DNA from: JAVJSD01 sp040219575
Lineage (GTDB): Bacteria; Planctomycetota; Planctomycetia; Pirellulales; Pirellulaceae
DNA: 42,173 nucleotides
Assembly: GCA_040219575.1 (NCBI GenBank)
Contig: JAVJSD010000100.1
Location: 1-42,173 of the forward strand
Direction of reading: 5' to 3'
In this document: piece by piece, positions 1-7,861 of the stretch
How positions within the stretch are numbered: position 1 is the stretch's first letter
How the letters are laid out: each line of letters begins with the position of its first letter
The notes under the pieces: generated by a model
What the model was told of the DNA's origin: nothing
Database searches by the model: none
What the model saw: the letters and a program-made list of their open reading frames with translations, nothing else
Translations under genes and position numbers: made by a program

Positions 1-139
1 AGAACTGACGCCGCGCGAATTCACAACTCAAAACAAACATCCTCAAACGCCGCTCCTTCCCCTCAGCCAGCCTCACGACCGCTTGGGACAGGTGCGGCGA
101 ATAGACCTCCGTTCCGCAATGCTGTTACTTCAACAGTCT

Positions 140-161
140 CCTGCGGCTTGCCGTTAAACGA
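140..161 (+). repeat. Solo arm of palindromic repeat family A
   Basis: The 22 bases read as the right arm of the family A palindrome (core CTGCGGCTTGCCGTTAAACG). No matching left arm lies within 150 bases upstream. The flank about 22 bp further right (GGCAATGGCAATGCA) resembles the flanks of the copies at 8289 and 30560, so the mobile or duplicated unit extends past the arm. This is probably the remnant of a decayed copy. Confidence 0.7.
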
Positions 162-261
162 GGTCGTTCCAATGATAGAACCGGCAATGGCAATGCATGC
201 TTCAATAAACGCAGGGATCGCCGGTCTTCAACTGCGGATTCTCAAGAAAGCACGAACGGTC

Positions 262-290
262 TGTAACACGCCGGCGATCGTCCGTACGAG
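262..290 (+). promoter_or_regulatory. ECF-sigma-like promoter, copy 1
   Basis: TGTAAC at 262-267, then 15 bases, then CGTACGAG at 283-290. The same boxes with the same 15-base spacing precede the next two genes, and the bases after the second box (AGGGTGA) are also similar. A GTAAC-type -35 and a CGT-type -10 are typical of ECF sigma factors. A transcript starting 7-9 bases after the second box would begin near 297, which argues for translation from 339 rather than the upstream GTG at 294. Confidence 0.7.
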
Positions 291-338
291 AGGGTGAAGT
301 TGAACCCCCAATTCCCACTCGCACGAGGAACGCAAGTC

Positions 339-794
339 ATGTCCGCCGATATACTCTTCACAGTCTGCAACGTCGCGGTCCTGCCCGGCTGGATTCTGCT
401 GATCGTCGCTCCCCGCTGGAAATGGACGCACGCCCTGGTCGTCACGGCGCTGCTGCCGGTCCTGCTGGGGCTGGTTTACATGGCCTTGATCGCCGCGAAT
501 CTCGGGGCGATCAACGGTTTGCTGCGTCTGGCCGACATCGCCCAGTTTTTCGAAAACCCCTACTGCCTGTTGGCCGGCTGGGTCCACTACCTGGCCTTCG
601 ACCTGTTCGTGGGCGGGTGGCAGGTTCGCGACTCTCAGCGGTCAGGCGTTCCGCACTGGGTGGTCGTCCCCTGCCTGATCCTGACGCTCATGCTGGGCCC
701 CACCGGATTGGTCTGCTACTTCGCCGCCCGGGCCGTCGTCACGCGCCGTCTGACGGTCGCCGCACCGGCCGCCGTTCAGGGTGTTTCGATCTGA
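339..794 (+). CDS. ABA4-like (DUF4281) membrane protein
   Basis: The 151-residue protein has about four hydrophobic segments and resembles the ABA4-like/DUF4281 family by its opening (MSADILFTVCN followed by LPGW), the central segment ending in WVHYLAFDLFVGGW, and the late LGPTGLVCYF segment. Plant ABA4 is needed for neoxanthin formation; what bacterial members do is not established. I chose ATG 339 over GTG 294 because an AGGA-type ribosome site lies about a dozen bases upstream and the family start fits. The upstream promoter is shared with the two membrane-protein genes at 1007 and 2060, suggesting co-regulation rather than an operon, since each gene has its own promoter copy. Membrane location is clear from hydrophobicity; the family call is fairly sure, the function open. 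Confidence 0.85.
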   Translation: MSADILFTVCNVAVLPGWILLIVAPRWKWTHALVVTALLPVLLGLVYMALIAANLGAINGLLRLADIAQFFENPYCLLAGWVHYLAFDLFVGGWQVRDSQRSGVPHWVVVPCLILTLMLGPTGLVCYFAARAVVTRRLTVAAPAAVQGVSI

Positions 795-825
795 AAACCG
801 CGACGACGAGCAAAACGCTCCTCTC

Positions 826-857
826 CAGGCCGAGCATCCAGGGCGGTGCTCGGCCTG
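826..857 (+). terminator. Hairpin, possible terminator after the ABA4-like gene
   Basis: A perfect 11-bp stem (CAGGCCGAGCA at 826-836 pairing with 847-857) encloses a 10-base loop, 32 bases after the stop codon. There is no proper T run behind it, so intrinsic termination is uncertain. Its place before the next gene's own promoter (909-937) fits a transcript end. Confidence 0.45.
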
Positions 858-908
858 CGTTGCTTCTTGCGACGGTTTGGACGCCGCGGGATTTTCCTCG
901 CGGCGCGA

Positions 909-937
909 TGTAACAGAGGACGGCGCCGCCGTACGAG
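909..937 (+). promoter_or_regulatory. ECF-sigma-like promoter, copy 2
   Basis: TGTAAC at 909-914, 15 bases, CGTACGAG at 930-937, followed by TGGGTGAAG. The layout is identical to copies at 262 and 1964. It lies 69 bp upstream of the chosen ATG at 1007 and excludes the in-frame ATG-like start at 941, which would sit at or before the transcription start. Confidence 0.7.
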
Positions 938-1006
938 TGGGTGAAGGGCGGGCCTTTTCGGTCGGCCCGTGAGTTTCAACCACCACTCCGCCTGGAACCA
1001 GTCGTC

Positions 1007-1816
1007 ATGATCTCTCTGGCAAGGAATCTAGCCGTCGAGCTTTATCGACGCGACCGCGTCTTGACCGTGTTCGCCGCCGTCGCGGCGGCGGCCGCGATCC
1101 TGACGGCGCTGCCCCTGGCTTTCGACACGCGGCTGGTGACGGGGCTGAATCCGTGGGTTAAGCCGACGAAGTTCTTTGCATCCTTCGCGTTGTACTTCGC
1201 CACGTTTGGGTGGCTGCTGGCGTACCTGCCTCGGCCCAATCGCCGGGTGAGTCTCATTCGTTGGGTGACCGGGCTCTGCCTCTTGCTGGAAGCGCCGGCG
1301 CTGATTGTGCAGCCCCTCCGCGGCGTCACGTCGCATTTCAACACCGCCTCGGGGCTCGACACGTTCCTCTTTTACATCATGGGGGTCGGCGCCTTCACCC
1401 AGTTGGCCATGGTCGCTTGGGCGCTGGTGCTGTTTTGCATTTGCAAGGTGCAGCTACCGGCGGCGCCGTTGGCCGGCATCCGGGCTGGATTGGCACTGTG
1501 GCTGCTGGGCATCATTCCCGGCCTGGTGATGTTGGTGCTGGGGGCGCACAACGTGGGGGTGGCCGACGGCGGCCCCGGTCTGCCGTTGCTGAATTGGAGC
1601 ACGGTGGGCGGCGACCTGCGGATTGCGCACTTTCTCGGACTGCACGCCCTCCAGGTTCTGCCGCTGGCGGGATTTGCGGCCCAAAGGCTACGTAAGTCCC
1701 CTGCGGATCGAGGCGGCCGGATTGCCTTCGATCTGATTGTCGCGGGGTACGCCTTCGCCATGCTCGCGACCTGCGTCCAGGCGATGGCCGGAATGCCGCT
1801 GATCGCCCTGAACTAA
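1007..1816 (+). CDS. Conserved polytopic membrane protein, paralog A
   Basis: The 269-residue protein has about seven predicted membrane segments. I do not recognise a named function. It is more than half identical by eye to its neighbour at 2060, and both are exactly 269 residues with the starts chosen here, which supports those starts. The most conserved blocks are NPWVKPTKF (about residue 50), SHFN (about 113), the ADGGPGLPLLNWS stretch and the GGDLRIAHFLGLHA stretch with two histidines, and the C-terminal AMAGMPLIA. Histidines conserved inside membrane segments could bind a metal or cofactor; that is inference. It has its own ECF-like promoter and lies between the ABA4-like gene and paralog B, so a shared stress-type regulon is likely. 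Confidence 0.85.
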   Translation: MISLARNLAVELYRRDRVLTVFAAVAAAAAILTALPLAFDTRLVTGLNPWVKPTKFFASFALYFATFGWLLAYLPRPNRRVSLIRWVTGLCLLLEAPALIVQPLRGVTSHFNTASGLDTFLFYIMGVGAFTQLAMVAWALVLFCICKVQLPAAPLAGIRAGLALWLLGIIPGLVMLVLGAHNVGVADGGPGLPLLNWSTVGGDLRIAHFLGLHALQVLPLAGFAAQRLRKSPADRGGRIAFDLIVAGYAFAMLATCVQAMAGMPLIALN

Positions 1817-1879
1817 TCGTCTGGAAACGGCGGTTCTCCGCCGAAACTCCCGATCCGAGAAGCCGGAACGCGTCGGGCG

Positions 1880-1925
1880 GCGCCCGGCCCTGGCGGAGAC
1901 ACGCGCCCGGCCCTGGCGGAGACGC
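1880..1925. repeat. Tandem 23-bp duplication
   Basis: Two adjacent 23-base units (1880-1902 and 1903-1925) beginning GCGCCCGGCCCTGGCGGAGA differ at one base. They lie between the two paralogous membrane-protein genes, upstream of promoter copy 3. This is probably a recent slippage duplication; no function is evident. Confidence 0.7.
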
Positions 1926-1963
1926 AGCGGATCGGTGTCGCTTGGAGATTTTTCTCCGGTTGC

Positions 1964-1992
1964 TGTAACAGCGGACCTTGACGCCGTACGAG
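1964..1992 (+). promoter_or_regulatory. ECF-sigma-like promoter, copy 3
   Basis: TGTAAC at 1964-1969, 15 bases, CGTACGAG at 1985-1992, followed by AGGGCGAG. It is the third identical arrangement within 1.75 kb, located 67 bp upstream of the ATG at 2060. Confidence 0.7.
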
Positions 1993-2059
1993 AGGGCGAG
2001 ATGGGCCGATGCGATCGGCCATGAGCAACCTGTCACGCCTTCTACCGGGAATCACCGCC

Positions 2060-2869
2060 ATGTACGCCGCCCTCAAGAGTCTCGCCCTCGAGCTTTACCG
2101 CCGCGATCGCTTCCTGGCCCTGCTGGCCGCCCTTTGCCTGCTGGGCGTGTTTGTAATGCTCATCCCGCTGGCCCTCGACACCCGCCAGGTGATGGGCGTC
2201 AATCCGTGGGTCAAGCCGATCAAGTTCACCGCCTCCTTCGGCATGTACTTCGCGACGCTCGGCTGGCTGTTGGGGTACCTGCCCGGTCCCCGCCGCCAGC
2301 TGAACATCATCAGTTGGGTGACCGGCCTCTGCGTGTTGATCGAGGCGCCGCCGCTGATTCTGCAGGCCGCCCGTGGTGTGATCTCGCACTTCAACGCCGC
2401 CAGTACGATCGACTTCACGATCTATCTGGTGATGGGCGCGGGCGCCTTCACGCAGGCGGCGATGTTGGCCTGGACGCTGGTGCTGTTCTGCACCCGCAAG
2501 GTCGAACTGCCGCGGCTGCCGCTGTACGGTATTCGCATCGGGATGGCGCTGTGGCTGGTCGGCATCCTTCCGGCCATCACGATGACGATCATCGGCGGAC
2601 ACAACGTCGGCGTCGCGGACGGCGGTCCCGGCCTCCCACTGCTGAATTGGAGCACGCTGGGCGGCGACCTGCGAATCGCCCACTTCCTGGGACTGCACGC
2701 CATCCAGGTGCTGCCGCTGGTGGGACTGTTGCTGTATCGGATGCGAAATCGACTGCCGGCACGCGGAACGCAGGTCGCATTCGTGCTGATCGCCGCCGGC
2801 TACACCCTGGTGATGGTTTTCACCTTCGCCCAGGCGATGGCCGGCATGCCCCTGATCGCCTGGAATTGA
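2060..2869 (+). CDS. Conserved polytopic membrane protein, paralog B
   Basis: This 269-residue protein is the paralog of the one at 1007, with the same membrane-segment pattern and conserved blocks: NPWVKPIKF, SHFN, the GGHNVGVADGGPG stretch, GGDLRIAHFLGLHA and a C-terminal AMAGMPLIA. In-frame starts at 2009 and 2021 exist, but 2060 aligns with the paralog's start (ALELYRRDR in B against AVELYRRDR in A at the same distance). The pair probably arose by tandem duplication together with the promoter. It ends 43 bp before a strong hairpin and faces the zinc-ribbon gene at 2965. The function is unknown to me; an integral membrane protein is certain from hydrophobicity. Confidence 0.85.
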   Translation: MYAALKSLALELYRRDRFLALLAALCLLGVFVMLIPLALDTRQVMGVNPWVKPIKFTASFGMYFATLGWLLGYLPGPRRQLNIISWVTGLCVLIEAPPLILQAARGVISHFNAASTIDFTIYLVMGAGAFTQAAMLAWTLVLFCTRKVELPRLPLYGIRIGMALWLVGILPAITMTIIGGHNVGVADGGPGLPLLNWSTLGGDLRIAHFLGLHAIQVLPLVGLLLYRMRNRLPARGTQVAFVLIAAGYTLVMVFTFAQAMAGMPLIAWN

Positions 2870-2912
2870 CAGTTGTCGATCGGCCTTCGCGATCGAAAAG
2901 AGCCAAGGGCCG

Positions 2913-2946
2913 AGAGCCGCCGCGAGCGAATGCTTGCGGCGGCTCT
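2913..2946. terminator. Bidirectional hairpin between convergent genes
   Basis: AGAGCCGCCGC (2913-2923) pairs perfectly with 2936-2946, leaving a 12-base loop. It sits in the 95-bp gap between a plus-strand gene ending at 2869 and a minus-strand gene ending at 2965. The flanks are T-rich only on the minus-strand reading (CTCTTTTCG), so it may terminate both transcripts with better efficiency on the minus strand. Confidence 0.6.
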
Positions 2947-2964
2947 TGCTGTTGGGCGCGAGCG

Positions 2965-3729
2965 TCAAAGCAGCGCGACTTCCACCGCCGCGGGCACGAT
3001 CCAGCAGAGGACCGAATCGACCAGTACGTAGGCCAGGATCAGCAGCACCGAGAGGGCGAGGGTTTCGTGGATTTCGAGCTGAAACAGCAGCTTGGTCAGG
3101 ACGAACAGTACGAGTGCCAGCAGCCCGACGAGCGCCCCCATTTTGATGATCCAGGTCATCTCGATCTCGTAGCCCTGGTTGCGTTGAAGCATGTTGCGAT
3201 CGGCCAACAGGCTCTCGGGAATCGCGGAGATGGCGGGCAGCGAGGCGGCGAGCACGCCCATCGTCGCCACTACAAAGAAGATAGAGGTCACCGCGGCGAC
3301 CTTCAGCGCCACGCTGAGCAACGGACCGAAGTCGGTCCGCAACAACAGCGACTGGAGCATGACGCAGACGACGCCTGTGCAGGTCGCCAGACCGATCTGC
3401 AGCAGGACGACGTTAGGATCGGCCGCCGCCCAGGCGAAGCCGATCACAAAGTCGTGCAGGTTCTCCCGCGACTGCTCGCGAAACTCGATGGAGGCGAACA
3501 CCGCGGCGAACAGGCCGACCGCCGCGACCGCCAGCGGAACCGTGTATCGCCTGGAGATCAGCCGCCGGCTCGAAGCGGCATGGCTGGCCCGTTCCGCTGC
3601 CAGGGCATCCGCCCCCAGCACCTCGTCGATCCCGCTCGCATGGCCGCAGGCCGGGCAGATTCCCGGCGTCGATTCGATGTCTTTGGGCGCGGCGAGCAGC
3701 TTCCTGCAACTCTTGCAATGGTAGTACAT
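2965..3729 (-). CDS. Zinc-ribbon membrane protein, function unknown
   Basis: The 254-residue protein starts with a short zinc ribbon (cysteines 5 and 8, then 25 and 28, in CKSC and CPAC) on the presumed cytoplasmic side. Five hydrophobic segments follow at about residues 62-81, 107-131, 138-165, 194-220 and 224-254. Such ribbon-plus-membrane proteins are common in planctomycetes and usually unannotated. I do not recognise a specific family. No strong ribosome site precedes the ATG at 3729. It runs in the same direction as the methyltransferase upstream (3958-4986), with a 228-bp gap that shows no clear signal. Confidence 0.75.
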   Translation of the reverse strand: MYYHCKSCRKLLAAPKDIESTPGICPACGHASGIDEVLGADALAAERASHAASSRRLISRRYTVPLAVAAVGLFAAVFASIEFREQSRENLHDFVIGFAWAAADPNVVLLQIGLATCTGVVCVMLQSLLLRTDFGPLLSVALKVAAVTSIFFVVATMGVLAASLPAISAIPESLLADRNMLQRNQGYEIEMTWIIKMGALVGLLALVLFVLTKLLFQLEIHETLALSVLLILAYVLVDSVLCWIVPAAVEVALL

Positions 3730-3957
3730 GACGTCCGCCCTGGGTCCGACCGCCGGAAATCGTTGGGGAAGCGAGATCCCGACATCCCGTCCGTCTCGCT
3801 TCGCGTAAGTCTGGCGGGGGTGCGGCCCATGTCAAGCGTCGCCGCCGTGTCGGCGCGAAACTCGCCGAAAATTCACAATCGACGGGGAGCGAACACGTCG
3901 GTCATGGCGGTGTGCCTCTTTGGGAGCACCCTTGGGAGAAACGAATCGACGTGCGCG

Positions 3958-4986
3958 CTACGCCGCGTCGCGTGGATCCCGCTTCCAGGTGTGGCGCAAC
4001 AGTTTCATCGGCGGATCGTCGCCCCAGAACTGCCAGTCCCACGATTTTTCGATGAAGTAGCACTCCAGCATCGTGCTGGTGACCGACGGGTGGCGAACCA
4101 GCGCGCGAGCGATGCGCCAGACCATTTTCGGATTCGTCCACCAACCGCGCATCATTCGCGCCATCCGGTAGTCGTTGGCGATCTTGTAACCCAACGTGCC
4201 GTCGACTTCTCTTTCCAACGTGAAGTGCGGACGCGCGCATTGCTCGAGTTGTCCCGCGACCGGATACCAGCCTCCCATCCAATGATGCAGCAGGCTGAAG
4301 TGCCGGCGATCCGATCCGCGGGGCTGCCGGCGCCAGGGCGTCAGCAGGTACTCCGGCTTTACTTCGCGCTTGACGTGGATGGCCGTGGTGATGTACCGCG
4401 CGTCGGGCGCATGCGGATCAAGCATCTTGTCGGCGATGGCGAACGACTCGCGGTAGATCGCATCCATCCGTCCGGCTTGCACATCCTCGGGCTGCACCCA
4501 GTGTTCGAGCGAACCGTTGGCGATCACGCCGTCGAACTGGCCGTGCCAGCTCGCTTCGTCGAGCAGGTCGCGGTACGTACAGCAATAGACCTGCGAGCCT
4601 TGCCTGTTGCAGTAGCGGACTTGCTCCGGCGAGATGTTCACGCCGACCGCCTGGGCGCCCCGATCGCGCGCGAGCCGGAGAAGATGGCCGTAGCCGCACC
4701 CGATTTCGAGCAGACGGAATCCCGGCCGATTGCAACCGACCTGATCCAGCAGATCGTTCAGTTGCCGCTCGATGCCCGCTTCGAGCGTGGTGTCGGTCGG
4801 CAGGTATTCGCCGTCGGCCAGGTCGCGGATGCCGACCGCCTCGGCGGCATGCACCAGCGTGTAGCAGAGCTGGACAAGCTCCGTAGGTTGAAAGCGGGTC
4901 TTGGGTTGCGGAAGCACCAGCGGAGGACAGGGTTCACGCCGCTGGCTTTCGCGCGCTGCGCGCGCTTCGCTCTCGACGATCGACAC
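3958..4986 (-). CDS. SAM-dependent methyltransferase, cyclopropane-fatty-acid-synthase-like
   Basis: The 342-residue protein carries the SAM-binding glycine motif LLEIGCGYGH at about residues 92-101, an acidic strand end around GVNISPEQ, and a FDGVIANGSLEHW motif resembling the CFAS/mycolic-acid methyltransferase group. The open frame runs back to 5094, but a GTG at 4986 has a textbook AAGGAG site 8 bases upstream and the extra N-terminus is Arg-rich non-coding-like sequence, so I start at 4986. The substrate cannot be told from sequence; a lipid or an isoprenoid-like acceptor is plausible. It has no signal peptide, so it is cytoplasmic or peripheral. The C-terminal half is rich in Trp and Tyr and not typical of true CFA synthase, so the fatty-acid assignment is only family level. 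Confidence 0.75.
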   Translation of the reverse strand: MSIVESEARAARESQRREPCPPLVLPQPKTRFQPTELVQLCYTLVHAAEAVGIRDLADGEYLPTDTTLEAGIERQLNDLLDQVGCNRPGFRLLEIGCGYGHLLRLARDRGAQAVGVNISPEQVRYCNRQGSQVYCCTYRDLLDEASWHGQFDGVIANGSLEHWVQPEDVQAGRMDAIYRESFAIADKMLDPHAPDARYITTAIHVKREVKPEYLLTPWRRQPRGSDRRHFSLLHHWMGGWYPVAGQLEQCARPHFTLEREVDGTLGYKIANDYRMARMMRGWWTNPKMVWRIARALVRHPSVTSTMLECYFIEKSWDWQFWGDDPPMKLLRHTWKRDPRDAA

Positions 4987-5113
4987 GGTAGATCTCCTTC
5001 GATGCGCGTGGTTTACCTTCCTGCGACAAGATGGGAGAAGCACGCCCCGGCGACGCCGCCGAAGCGCGGGGCCTTCCTTCTGTTTTATCCGCAAAATTCA
5101 GGCCAGGCACGTG

Positions 5114-5158
5114 CCAACTGCGCAAAAGCCAACTGCGCAAAAGCCAAACGCGAAAAAG
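5114..5158. repeat. Tandem 15-bp repeat, three units
   Basis: CCAACTGCGCAAAAG occurs twice in a row (5114-5128, 5129-5143), followed by a diverged third unit (5144-5158). It lies in the gap between the methyltransferase start and the end of the M14 peptidase gene. It could be slippage; I see no promoter or operator role. Confidence 0.7.
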
Positions 5159-5255
5159 CCGCGAGGCGGAGATTCGGCGTCGCCGCATAGCTCAGCGGGA
5201 ACAATCGGGCGATGTAACGGACGAAATCCGCTCAAAAGCTTGATTCCATCTGCCG

Positions 5256-6479
5256 CTACCTGGTGGGGGCCGCCACAAAGTGCGTCTCCACCCAGGCTTG
5301 CAGAATCACTTCCCCGTAGCGGCGGCAACTCTCGGGATCGGTCGTCTTGCCCGGCGGCGCAAACGGAAACTCCAGCGTGGCCGCCATCACCGCCCCCTCC
5401 TGGAACCCGAAGTAGCGTGAATTCTTCGGCGACGGTTTGTCTTCGTCTCGCAGCCACACCAGTGGACCGTGCGGCGCCTCCTTGGGCAGGCCCTGTTTGA
5501 TCCACCGCGCGAATTCGGTCACATTCTCCAGATTCCGCGGCGGATGCTGCTTCGCGCCCACGAAGTACATCACCTGGTGGTCGGGCATCACGAGCGTTGG
5601 GCAGTGGAAGTCGAGCGCGAAAGGGAAGTCCACTTCGCGATCGAGCTGCTTGATCGCCCGCACTTCGGGATAGATGCTCTCGTCGCCGTAGTCGCGGTTG
5701 TGGTCGTGCGGCTTGCGGTTCTTGCCCTGGTCTCCCTGTTGGACGCCGTCCTTGTCGACCAGCGGCACCGCGTACAGCACATACTTTTCGCGGAACGCCT
5801 TGCCGGCCGCCGAGTCGGACATCGCCGCCTGCAAGAATCCCTCGAGCACGTAGCTGGCGATCGTCTCCGCCGCGTGATGCCGGCCGGTGACCAGCACCGG
5901 CCGCCGGCCTTCGCCCGGCTCGCCAATGCGCAGCAACTCCACGTCGCGCCCTTGTCGGCTTTTGGTTAGCACACTTTTGTGCAAATGCTTGTTGTCGGCG
6001 TTCTTCTTGAGGAACGCTTCGAGATTGCTTTGCACGTAGGGAATCGTGACGGCGAATCGCACTCTCTCGCCGCGCTTGGTGAAATCGTAGTAGAAGACGC
6101 TCCCCTCGACCTGGTCGGTCCCCATCCAATTCCAAGTGGCTCCGCCGTCGGTGCTGAGGGCGGGGCCCTGCAGGCCGATGCCGCCGTTGGCGAACCCGAC
6201 CACCTTCTCCGGAAACTGAAAGCGAACGTGTCCCGGCTTGGCGGCCGTCGCCTCGAAATACCAATAGAACCAGGGATTGTCGCCTCGCAAGTCAGGCGCC
6301 ATCTGAACCGTCGCCCCGTCGTTCGACTGCACGTCGATGTTGCCGCCGGGAAAGTCGGCCGTGATTTTTACTGCTCCCGGCGGGGCCTCACCCCGGACCT
6401 GGGGAATCCATGCGTGACAAAGGAAGAGGGCTCCGGCGAGGAAAAACGCGCATCGATGACGAACGAAACGGTTGGGCAT
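5256..6479 (-). CDS. Secreted M14-family zinc carboxypeptidase
   Basis: The 407-residue protein starts with a signal peptide (about residues 1-31, ending VRG-EA). Residues 37-150 form a beta-rich N-terminal domain as in cytosolic-type M14 carboxypeptidases, and the peptidase domain follows from about 150. The zinc ligands are visible as H202 and E205 (HHAAE) and H292 (LDFHCP), with the NRDY stretch at 261-264 and the catalytic glutamate in ATLEF at E370. All key residues are present, so it should be active, releasing C-terminal residues or cleaving peptide-like side chains outside the cytoplasm. The open frame extends to 6626, but the signal peptide fixes the ATG at 6479. It is divergent from the lipoprotein gene at 6661 over a 181-bp shared promoter region. 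Confidence 0.85.
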   Translation of the reverse strand: MPNRFVRHRCAFFLAGALFLCHAWIPQVRGEAPPGAVKITADFPGGNIDVQSNDGATVQMAPDLRGDNPWFYWYFEATAAKPGHVRFQFPEKVVGFANGGIGLQGPALSTDGGATWNWMGTDQVEGSVFYYDFTKRGERVRFAVTIPYVQSNLEAFLKKNADNKHLHKSVLTKSRQGRDVELLRIGEPGEGRRPVLVTGRHHAAETIASYVLEGFLQAAMSDSAAGKAFREKYVLYAVPLVDKDGVQQGDQGKNRKPHDHNRDYGDESIYPEVRAIKQLDREVDFPFALDFHCPTLVMPDHQVMYFVGAKQHPPRNLENVTEFARWIKQGLPKEAPHGPLVWLRDEDKPSPKNSRYFGFQEGAVMAATLEFPFAPPGKTTDPESCRRYGEVILQAWVETHFVAAPTR

Positions 6480-6660
6480 GAAATGATTCTCGTCGTTTGA
6501 ATATTGGTGAGTAGCAGCGCAAGTCGCCACGCAGCCCACAATGTATGTTCCCGCACCGTGAGGCCCACGGCAAGCCATAGCTCTTTTAACAGGCGAACTT
6601 GCCTCGACCGGCCGTCCGACGGACAATCAAATCGTGCGAACGAATACGGGAGGTATCGAC

Positions 6661-7026
6661 GTGACGCCGACATGGAAGTGCTGCATCGCGGGGTTGTACG
6701 TTGTCGTGCTGACGATCGCTGGGTGTCGGTCGACGCCGCGGCCGCAGCCAGACATCATGATGCGTGACGACGAGGCCGCCATGGAGGACGAAATCCTTCG
6801 GCATCTTCCGGCGGGAACGCCCATCGAAGAGGCCGAACGGTTCATGGCCGCCAATGGCTTTAAGTGTTCGCGCGAAGTCGACTCGCAAGACGGCGCGCCG
6901 TATTTGTTCTGCGACATTCAGCGGCCGACCACTTGGCCCGTATCACGCCGTTGGATGATCACCATGAAGTACGACGAAGAGAAGGTAACTTCCGTGCGCG
7001 TGAAAACCGGATTAATCGGACCTTGA
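6661..7026 (+). CDS. Small lipoprotein, function unknown
   Basis: This 121-residue protein starts at GTG 6661, preceded by GGGAGG at 7 bases; the longer frame from 6634 would begin before that site. The N-terminus is a lipoprotein signal with IAGC (residues 19-22) as lipobox, so Cys22 is the predicted lipidated residue. The mature part has an acidic helix followed by a short beta-rich section containing two cysteines (in FKCSRE and LFCDIQ) that may form a disulfide. I do not recognise a family. It lies 40 bp before the esterase gene in the same direction and may be co-transcribed with it. Confidence 0.7.
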   Translation: MTPTWKCCIAGLYVVVLTIAGCRSTPRPQPDIMMRDDEAAMEDEILRHLPAGTPIEEAERFMAANGFKCSREVDSQDGAPYLFCDIQRPTTWPVSRRWMITMKYDEEKVTSVRVKTGLIGP

Positions 7027-7066
7027 ACTAGATCGCTCCGCCGCTTTTGAGGGAAAGTTCGCTTCC

Positions 7067-7852
7067 ATGAGAATCAAAATGGACGCAAGACACGCAACTT
7101 ACCGCGCTGCCGCAATCGCCTGGCTGTTGACCGTCGCCATCCCTATCGTCGCCCGCGCCCAACAAGACGACGTCAAACCGCCCACGCGCAGTCCGCGTTA
7201 CGAGAAGCACGTATTCACATCAAAGGACGGCGCGAAGCTCAACTACTGGCTGATGTCGCCGAAGGTGGAGGAGGGCAAGACGTATCCCCTGGTGCTCGCC
7301 CTGCACGGCCGAGGAGGAAACACCGAAGCCGCTGCCGTGCTGGCCAGCGACGAGATGCGCGAGATGTATCCCTGCTACGTCCTGGCGCCGGCCGTTTCGC
7401 GCAGTCAGGTGTGGGCCGTGCCCGCGAGCTTCGGCAAACTCCGCGGCAAGGCCATGCTGCCGGCGGCGCTCGAGGCGCTGGAGTCCGTGAAAGAGAAATA
7501 TCCCATCGACGCCGACCGCGTTTACGTCACCGGCCAGTCGATGGGCGGGTTCGGGTCCTTCGGTGCGATCGCCGCCAGTCCCGAAACCTTCGCCGCGGCG
7601 ATTCCCATCTGCGGCGGTTGGGCGCCGGCCGACGCGGAAAAAATGAAGCACGTCGCGCTGTGGGTATTTCACGGCGACGCCGACGGCACGGTCCCGATCG
7701 AAAACAGCCGCAAGATGATCGCCGCGGTGAAAGAGGCCGGCGGCTCGCCCAAGTTCACCGAGTACCCCGGCGTCGGCCACAACAGCTGGAGCAAGACCTA
7801 CGCCTCGCCGGAAACCTGGACCTGGCTCTTCGCGCAAAAACGTCAGAAGTAG
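7067..7852 (+). CDS. Secreted alpha/beta-hydrolase (esterase/PHB-depolymerase-like)
   Basis: The 261-residue protein has a signal peptide (to about residue 31, ARA-QQ). Its hydrolase domain has the oxyanion region LALHGRGG (78-84), the nucleophile elbow GQSMGG with Ser158, an acid in HGDADGTVP (Asp204 or Asp206) and the histidine of GVGHNSW (His238). This is the compact catalytic set of the esterase/dienelactone-hydrolase/PHB-depolymerase-like group often fused to planctomycete phospholipases. It probably cleaves ester bonds in extracellular polymers or acetylated polysaccharide; the substrate is inference. ATG 7067 is preceded by GGGAAAG; ATG 7079 four codons later is an alternative. The family array of palindromic repeats begins right after the stop. 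Confidence 0.85.
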   Translation: MRIKMDARHATYRAAAIAWLLTVAIPIVARAQQDDVKPPTRSPRYEKHVFTSKDGAKLNYWLMSPKVEEGKTYPLVLALHGRGGNTEAAAVLASDEMREMYPCYVLAPAVSRSQVWAVPASFGKLRGKAMLPAALEALESVKEKYPIDADRVYVTGQSMGGFGSFGAIAASPETFAAAIPICGGWAPADAEKMKHVALWVFHGDADGTVPIENSRKMIAAVKEAGGSPKFTEYPGVGHNSWSKTYASPETWTWLFAQKRQK

Positions 7853-7861
7853 ACGCAGGCT

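Larger units (their letters stand above)
1..338. other. Intergenic region upstream of the first gene
   Basis: I see no convincing gene here. It holds a solo copy of the right arm of the palindromic repeat family (140-161), with the family's typical right flank GGCAATGGCAATGCA at 183-197. It also holds the ECF-like promoter of the ABA4-like gene (262-290). Reading frames on both strands across this stretch are Arg/Gln-rich shadows of the downstream gene. The window may start inside the intergenic space behind an unseen gene. Confidence 0.6.

Noticed and set aside
1978..5190. Very long plus-strand open frame (about 1070 codons)
   Set aside because: It crosses the paralog B gene and the opposite-strand genes in the wrong frame; the translation is Arg/Gly/His-rich without domain features, as expected of a shadow in GC-rich DNA.
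5180..5255. tRNA-like stretch (CGCCGCATAGCTCAGCGGGAAC followed later by a TTGATTCC-like part)
   Set aside because: The D arm lacks its pairing half, the acceptor ends do not pair, and no anticodon stem forms; the resemblance is only local.
6480..6660. Fourth ECF-like promoter copy between the M14 and lipoprotein genes
   Set aside because: No TGTAAC with CGTACGAG at 15 bases was found there; the TGTAAC at about 5214 also has no partner box.
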